Shown: piece after piece, positions 59,540 through 64,000 of the stretch | Position numbering within the stretch: position 1 is the first letter of the stretch | Layout of the letters: each line of letters starts with the position of its first letter | Notes under the pieces: generated by a model | Databases searched by the model: none | Seen by the model: only the letters and a program-made list of their open reading frames with translations | Told to the model about the DNA's origin: nothing | Program-made: the position numbers and the translations under genes | DNA from: CAYRWR01 sp964537555 | GTDB lineage: Bacteria > Spirochaetota > Brevinematia > Brevinematales > CAYRWR01 | Assembly: GCA_964537555.1 (NCBI GenBank) | Contig: CAZIAD010000011.1 | Coordinates: 1-64,000 of the forward strand | DNA: 64,000 bases | Reading direction: 5' to 3'

Positions 59540-59735
59540 ACTTCAATTTATCTTTGCATTAATACTTTTTTCTGGTATTTCATATGCGAAAGTAAGTGTA
59601 TATGAGAAGATTCCCATGAAATTGCCTGTCGCATATTATATTGAAAATCAACTTGATTGGAAAGGAAACCCTGGTGAAAATAATGATTACCCCAAAGGAA
59701 AATATACTGGCTGTACTGTGATGGTATTCACCTGA
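59529..59735 (+). pseudogene. Truncated AT-rich exported protein fragment
   Basis: This 68-residue ORF starts at ATG 59529, inside the end of the lipoprotein gene, and has a signal peptide (1-20, ending SYA). It ends abruptly after GCTVMVFT, about where base composition returns to that of the chromosome (near 59740). After the stop, other frames stay open for about 25 codons but cannot be joined with confidence. Its AT-rich composition matches the C-terminal half of the preceding gene, so both probably came in one transferred block that was cut at its right end. A small intact gene is possible. Confidence 0.5.
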
Positions 59736-59821
59736 CATATACCGCCCCGCCTTCCACCCCCACCTCGATAGTGGGGTTAGACTGCGCGGGTATAAACTCG
59801 GTGTTCGTCTCAACTTAACAG

Positions 59822-59932
59822 ACTGGCCATCCCATCCGTGTAAATCCTGTCAATCCGTGTCTTACAAACGGTAAAAGGATAAAAGCATATCTCTATACAA
59901 AATCTCCCTCATATATAAAACCGGGGAAAGAT
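59822..59932 (+). repeat. Direct repeat, left copy, flanking the AAA ATPase gene
   Basis: It starts ctggccatcccatccgtgta and continues through aatcctgtcaatccgtgtct to accggggaaagatc. A second copy in the same orientation is at 61202-61313, with a small number of changes. The inner core aatcctgt.aatccgtgt resembles a widespread dispersed intergenic repeat. Confidence 0.85.
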
Positions 59933-59994
59933 CGCCACAGGGGTGCAGGCCGGAGCGGAATCGCAATGACGGTACTAATGAGGTGAATGTTGCT

Positions 59995-61149
59995 TCAGGC
60001 CAGGCTGGATAGGAAAAACTGCAGGGAGCAGACCCGGATGTTTTCTTTGAGGGGATAGGGTGAGTCTACCGGAGCCACGATCCACAGCTCCTCCAATCCC
60101 AGGTCCGCAAACGCATTGATAGTGCCGGTGCTCAAAGCCGGAGATTTAGAGAGCTTAAACTCCACTCCGATCTTTCGTTTTCCTTTTACCAGTATGAGGT
60201 CGATCTCCCCCTGGTTGGAATTGCGGTAATAATAGGCATTCCAGGCATGGATCTGCAGATGGGACAGGATATTTTCCACACAGTAGGCTTCCCAGGAATT
60301 CCCGGCTAAGGGATGGCCCAGCAGATCATCAATGCTACTGATACCCAGTAATAAGTGTAAGATACCTGTGTCTCTCAGATATATTTTTGGAGATTTTACG
60401 ATTCTTTTTTTGATATTGGCCTCATAAGGAGGCAGGACCCTGAGCAAAAACAACTGGGAAAAAATATCCAGGTAGGATGACACAGTATTATGGCTGACCC
60501 CCAGAGAGGAGCCGATCTTACTTCTGTTGATCACCTGGCCATTGATATGGGCACACATACTTAAAAATCTGCGGTGCAGCTCAGGCTGGGCTAACTTACC
60601 GTATGAAGGAATATCCCGTTCCAGGATATTGATCAGATAATTCTCTCTCCATCTATAGGACAAGTCTTCCGGAGCAAAAAGCGATCCCGGGAAGCCGCCC
60701 TTTAACCAGTGCTCCATATAATCGACATCCGCTAATTCATTAAGGGAAAAAGGATTCAGGTATTCGTAGGCTATCCTGCCCGCCAGGCTCTCGGAGCTTT
60801 GCCTGAGTAGATCAGGAGAGGCAGACCCTAAAATCAATATCTGGCCCGGCCTGTTCTGCCTATCCACTATTGCTCTCAATATAGAAAATAGCTCCGGTTT
60901 TCTCTGGATCTCATCCAGACAGACCAGGGCATCCTTGTGCTGATCCAGATACAGCTCCGGATCATTGAGTTTATTGGCATCGGAAGGAAGTTCCAGATCC
61001 AGATAGACAGTGTGGGGCAGATTCTTCACCAGATGCCTAGCCAGTGTGGACTTGCCGCACTGTCGGGGCCCCAGAATGCCCACCATGGGAAAATATGACA
61101 AATCCTGAATAATCCTCTGCTGTAGAAAACGTTCTATATAACCATGCAT
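59995..61149 (-). CDS. AAA ATPase with DUF4143 (AAA_14 type)
   Basis: This 384-residue protein has an N-terminal AAA domain with Walker A GPRQCGKST (27-35) and Walker B LVCLDEIQ (75-82) and sensor block LILGSAS. A winged-helix region follows (RRFLSMCAHINGQVINRSKI), then a DUF4143 nuclease-like C-terminus with EIDLILVKG...GVEFK, which fits a PD-(D/E)xK arrangement (Asp and Glu-x-Lys). These proteins are common, mobile and of unknown function. No Shine-Dalgarno site is obvious at ATG 61149. The gene is bracketed by two direct repeat copies, which suggests it moves or is lost as a cassette. Confidence 0.9.
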   Translation of the reverse strand: MHGYIERFLQQRIIQDLSYFPMVGILGPRQCGKSTLARHLVKNLPHTVYLDLELPSDANKLNDPELYLDQHKDALVCLDEIQRKPELFSILRAIVDRQNRPGQILILGSASPDLLRQSSESLAGRIAYEYLNPFSLNELADVDYMEHWLKGGFPGSLFAPEDLSYRWRENYLINILERDIPSYGKLAQPELHRRFLSMCAHINGQVINRSKIGSSLGVSHNTVSSYLDIFSQLFLLRVLPPYEANIKKRIVKSPKIYLRDTGILHLLLGISSIDDLLGHPLAGNSWEAYCVENILSHLQIHAWNAYYYRNSNQGEIDLILVKGKRKIGVEFKLSKSPALSTGTINAFADLGLEELWIVAPVDSPYPLKENIRVCSLQFFLSSLA

Positions 61150-61201
61150 ATTGTAAGTCTAACATACAGAATACATGGTGTCAATTTTTAACATCACATG
61201 A

Positions 61202-61313
61202 CCTGGCCATCCCATCCGTGTAAATCCTGTAAATCCGTGTCTTAAAAAAAGGAGTTAGGCTAAAAGCATGTATCTAAGCAGAATCTCCCTCATGTATGAA
61301 ACCGGGGAAAGAT
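61202..61313 (+). repeat. Direct repeat, right copy, flanking the AAA ATPase gene
   Basis: It reads ctggccatcccatccgtgta, then aatcctgtaaatccgtgtct, and later aatctccctcatgtatgaaa before ggggaaagatc. It is about 110 bases long, in the same orientation as 59822-59932. Confidence 0.85.
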
Positions 61314-61350
61314 CTTTACTTCTACAGAAAAACTAGTGTAGATGATAATA

Positions 61351-61402
61351 CCTTACCGGAACAAAGATCCTTCGCTCCGTATAACTCCACTCAGGATGAC
61401 AT
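61351..61402 (-). repeat. Dispersed intergenic repeat, copy 2 (inverted relative to copy 1)
   Basis: On the minus strand it reads atgtcatcctgagtggagtt, then atacggagcgaaggatcttt. It shares the pattern of 77-117 with about ten substitutions, and lies right after the direct repeat. Confidence 0.65.
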
Positions 61403-62097
61403 ATAAGTCAATAGCTGATAGTCGATAGTGGAGAAATCTTTTTAAGTCCGAGCCCTCATCCTCAAACCGTCACAAAACCTTAAACTAAACCAGGCTCCCC
61501 TTCCTCGCCGAAGTCTGCCCGCCCTTCTCCTCAATATGCGCCCCACTTTACACCCCACAAGGGCTTATTTACCCTATAATGTTCCCGGCCTTCGGTCATT
61601 TACCAGGACGGCAAGGTGCCCGCGTAGACATGGACGGCGGAAGCGGGCCATTAAGCCCGTTTAAGCATATTGACTGCTACACCCCGGCAGACATTTCGCG
61701 AGGTGACAGTATTCTGTCCCACCGACCAAAGATGGATTTTTCTTTGCCAAGCTTTATTTTGATCCTTCAAAAGAAAGCGGAAAGCCCTCCGGTTTATGCG
61801 GGCAATGGCATTATGTGGCTGCCTAAGCATTAGCTCCTACCGCCATGGACGCCGCTCGCAGAGCTGTAGTCGAGAGTCACCAGTCAATAGTCGATAGAAG
61901 AGCATGTACAGACCTCGCTCTCTGGTGTACTGTAGGTCGCACCCTCGCCCTGACTCGATGGGAAGGTCTCTTTCCTCAGAAGGAAGCAGCCCGGTCCCAC
62001 CGGCCCACCCAGATCCCCGGTACCCTAAAAAAAATTTTTTACCTGTATACCATGGGGTCTTACCTACCCCCACCCTTAAATTTTCCCACAATGAGCC
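61403..62097. other. Non-coding segment with hairpins and repeat fragments
   Basis: No supported gene. It holds two fragments with the wording gtcaatag...gtcgatag (near 61407-61430 and 61885-61900) and a GC-rich stretch at 61500-61850 open on both strands. Hairpins are at 61644-61659 (cgggc/gcccg), 61702-61723 (inner stem gacag/ctgtc) and possibly 61555-61600. ORFs here (61579-61833 plus, 61837-62160 minus) have no ribosome-binding site. It may contain a structured RNA or the remains of a mobile element. Confidence 0.4.
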
Positions 62098-62132
62098 CTG
62101 AACCTTAGCGGCCTTTGCGGCTTTGCGAGAGA
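62098..62132. repeat. Dispersed repeat fragment
   Basis: gaaccttagcggcctttgcg followed by gctttgcgagaga. This matches the wording of a simple intergenic repeat family (cgcaaagccgcaaaggccgc when read on the other strand) that is common between genes in some bacteria. Only one copy is in this window. Confidence 0.5.
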
Positions 62133-62153
62133 TAAAAAATACCCCCCATACCC

Positions 62154-62180
62154 TAATCAAATCCCTGAAAATTCCGATTT
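62154..62180 (+). promoter_or_regulatory. Possible sigma-28 flagellar promoter for flgN-flgK
   Basis: TAAT (62154-62157), 15 bases, TCCGATTT (62173-62180), against the sigma-28 consensus TAAA, 15 bases, GCCGATAA. Spacing is exact and CCGAT is kept, but three of eight -10 bases differ. Confidence 0.35.
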
Positions 62181-62221
62181 TTATACAGACAGGATGTTAA
62201 ACATTACCAAGGAGGGTAAAA

Positions 62222-62725
62222 ATGGACAATATGTTGGTGGTAAAACTGGATGTTTTCCGGAAGATACTAAAGGATGCAGAGCACTCTATCCATCAGCTGC
62301 TTCAGCTGGAGGAAAAAAAGTATGATGCACTAAAATCTGTAGACATAAAAGAGCTGATGAACATCAATTCGGTAGAAGAAGAGATCGTTCAGCTCGTCGA
62401 TGATATAGAACGTAAGCGGGTCAATGTACTCAGAGAACTGTCTGACGCCCTGCACATCAAGCCCAGCGTCCATCTGCAGGAGCTCATTAAACACATGCCC
62501 GATAATTACCGGGCGGAATTCTCGGTACTTAGGGAAAGTATTCACCGAAAGACGGATAAGCTGGATGTGGCTATGCGGGAAAACGCGGTACTGATCCAGA
62601 CTAACCTGGATATCATGAATTTTACCATGAACTTTGCTACCCGCGCGGCCCAGCAGGAGACCTACAACTACCGGGACAAAAAAGAAAGTAAAGAGAACGT
62701 TAATATAATCAATCAGATAGCCTAG
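62222..62725 (+). CDS. flgN: FlgN-family flagellar export chaperone
   Basis: This 167-residue all-helical protein has an N-terminal coiled coil (KILKDAEHSIHQLLQLEEKK) and the pattern of FlgN, which holds the hook-associated proteins FlgK and FlgL before export. It has strong aaggagg 7 bases before the ATG. It lies 19 bases before flgK, its client, which strongly supports the call despite low sequence identity in this family. Confidence 0.85.
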   Translation: MDNMLVVKLDVFRKILKDAEHSIHQLLQLEEKKYDALKSVDIKELMNINSVEEEIVQLVDDIERKRVNVLRELSDALHIKPSVHLQELIKHMPDNYRAEFSVLRESIHRKTDKLDVAMRENAVLIQTNLDIMNFTMNFATRAAQQETYNYRDKKESKENVNIINQIA

Positions 62726-62744
62726 GCTATCCAAGGAGAGGAAT

Positions 62745-64000
62745 ATGTTTTCCACATTCCACGGCATAGAGATCGGTAAAAAAGGACTGCAGACCAATAA
62801 TGCAGGCATGGACATCGTCGGCCATAACTTATCCAACGTCGAGACCGAAGGGTTCTCCCGTCAGAAAGTGAACATGCAATCCTTTGAACCCCTGTATGCA
62901 CCCTCTGCTAACCGAGTGGAAACAGCGGGACAGGTCGGTACCGGGGTAGAAATACAGGACATACAGCGGGTGCGTAACCTGGCTATCGACGACCGTATTA
63001 ATTTTGAAAAGGGCGGCATGGGCTACTGGACCAGCAAGAAGGAATTTCTGAACCAGGTCGAGATGATACTCAATGAACCGGGCAAGCCCAACCTGCGTAC
63101 CGTGATGGATGAGTACTGGGACTCCTGGAAACAGGTCTCGGACAATCCTACTGACGGGGCCAGCCGGGCCGAGCTCATACAGCGCACCCTGGCTGTCACC
63201 GACACTTTTAAGCATAACTTTCACTCATTATATGACCTGCGGACCAATGCCAATGCCCTCATCGAGCAGAAAGTAGGCGATATCAACCACATGGCCACCG
63301 AGATCTCCAATCTCAATGTCCAGATCGTGAAGTCTGAGGCTATGGGCGACTTTCCCAACGACCTCTATGACAAGCGTGACCTCCTGGTAGACAAGCTGGC
63401 CTCCCTGGTGGATATCAAGGTAGAGCGTAATAACAAACACGAAGTCATCATCTATATAGGCTCTGAAAACCTGGTACAGGGTGAGCATAAGAATCTCTTA
63501 AAGGCCGTAGGCAATGCGGATAATGACGGATTTGTAGATGTGCTGTGGCAGGATAACCGCAAGGTCAAACTGGGTGCCGGCGAGCTGGCCGGACTGGTAG
63601 ACGTACGCGACATAGATATCAAGGATGCCATCGACCAGACCGACAGTCTGGCTGTCAATCTGGTGGATGCCACCAATGAAGTACACCGGGACGGATACGG
63701 ACTGAACCTGTCCACCGACCTGAACTTCTTTAAAAAACTGAACCTGTCTCCGGCAGCCAACGGGGACTATGACTTTAACAGTGACGGCGCGGTAGACGGG
63801 ACCGCCCTGTTTAAGATCAGTGGTGTAGAAAAGATAGACCTCAAGACCCTCATCGGTGATGCCGGTAATCTGAACTTCGGGCCTGCCCGGCCGGGGGGAC
63901 AGGATGTGATCATCAATTACCAGCCCACTGATACCGTAGAGGATGTCATGGACCGCATCAACCAGAGTAACGCCGGGGTAGTAGCCTATATCAACCACAA
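62745..64000 (+). CDS. flgK: Flagellar hook-associated protein 1 FlgK, 3' end beyond the window
   Basis: The gene is open from ATG 62745 (with ggagagg upstream) to the window end, giving 418 codons without a stop. The N-terminus MFSTFHGIEIGKKGLQTNNA and GHNLSNVETEGFSRQKVNMQ matches the conserved flagellar rod/hook-associated start. Later come the coiled YWDSWKQVSDNPTDGASRAE and the NDLYDKRDLLVDKLASLVDI blocks typical of FlgK. FlgK is the first hook-filament junction protein. In the middle it has a DxNxDGxxD-type stretch (DFNSDGAVDG) and a similar DNDGFVD segment, which look like calcium-binding (dockerin/EF-loop) motifs. The C-terminus is not in the window. Confidence 0.92.
   Translation, partial: MFSTFHGIEIGKKGLQTNNAGMDIVGHNLSNVETEGFSRQKVNMQSFEPLYAPSANRVETAGQVGTGVEIQDIQRVRNLAIDDRINFEKGGMGYWTSKKEFLNQVEMILNEPGKPNLRTVMDEYWDSWKQVSDNPTDGASRAELIQRTLAVTDTFKHNFHSLYDLRTNANALIEQKVGDINHMATEISNLNVQIVKSEAMGDFPNDLYDKRDLLVDKLASLVDIKVERNNKHEVIIYIGSENLVQGEHKNLLKAVGNADNDGFVDVLWQDNRKVKLGAGELAGLVDVRDIDIKDAIDQTDSLAVNLVDATNEVHRDGYGLNLSTDLNFFKKLNLSPAANGDYDFNSDGAVDGTALFKISGVEKIDLKTLIGDAGNLNFGPARPGGQDVIINYQPTDTVEDVMDRINQSNAGVVAYINH

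Noticed and set aside
61579..62160. ORFs on both strands in the repeat-rich segment
   Set aside because: No start signals; the minus ORF translates dispersed repeats (RKAAKAAKV), so they are treated as non-coding.
1..64000. CRISPR arrays, rRNA and tRNA genes
   Set aside because: I looked for regularly spaced short repeats and for tRNA T-loop patterns and saw none; a covariance-model scan would settle tRNAs.

Overview
The window looks like a mid-GC chromosomal segment of a flagellated diderm bacterium, most likely a member of the Spirochaetota. That assignment is an inference from gene content. The supporting content is an flgN-flgK pair at the right edge, an XPB-type helicase next to a helicase-C-3-like partner, several secreted or membrane TPR proteins including a TPR protein with an Mrr-like tail, two DUF2259-type secreted proteins in tandem, a 7TM-DISM-like receptor, a MalE/F/G importer without its own ATPase, and many signal-peptide proteins with beta-barrel features. 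No rRNA, tRNA or CRISPR array was seen.

Layout. 1-5.7 kb: a dispersed repeat, an AT-rich YD-repeat-like gene, a large secreted GH13 enzyme with a terminator-like hairpin in its leader, and a methyltransferase. 5.7-19.8 kb: mostly single genes, namely a 7TM-LuxR regulator, a PurO-like IMP cyclohydrolase, an MBL hydrolase, a LysE exporter, a flavodoxin-ferredoxin protein, a sodium symporter, a barrel plus metzincin-like lipoprotein pair, a GNAT/C_GCAxxG_C_C fusion, a DJ-1/PfpI protein, a TspO-like protein, an SGNH hydrolase and a secreted repeat protein. 20-30 kb: a XerC/D recombinase, a peptidase/beta-propeller/barrel fusion, a short SSB, two related barrel proteins (one with FecR) and an SLC12-like transporter. 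30-36.6 kb: malE, then malF-malG on their own promoter, then a diguanylate cyclase.

36.6-45.9 kb (all minus strand): a four-gene TPR operon, then an operon of XPB helicase, its partner, a PtsN-like EIIA and a GerMN protein behind a near-consensus promoter. 46-52.3 kb (minus): a compact operon of acyl-CoA ligase, WecG/TagA glycosyltransferase, MtnA, a GlgC/GlgD-like protein with a rebuilt N-terminus, a tocopherol-cyclase-like protein and a small ACT-like regulator. 52.4-57 kb: a DUF2259 pair, an orphan CdiI-like immunity protein and an ActP/DUF485 pair.

57-62.2 kb is an accessory island: hicBA, a lipoprotein whose base composition changes abruptly within the gene, a truncated AT-rich gene, an AAA/DUF4143 ATPase between two copies of a ~110 bp direct repeat, and about 1 kb of dispersed-repeat debris with hairpins. 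The flagellar genes flgN and flgK (cut by the window end) follow. The least explained parts are the 50 kb lipid/glycan-like operon, the TPR operon, the enlarged MalF/MalG permeases and the repeat island. Three convergent gene pairs end on a shared palindromic stop tetranucleotide.
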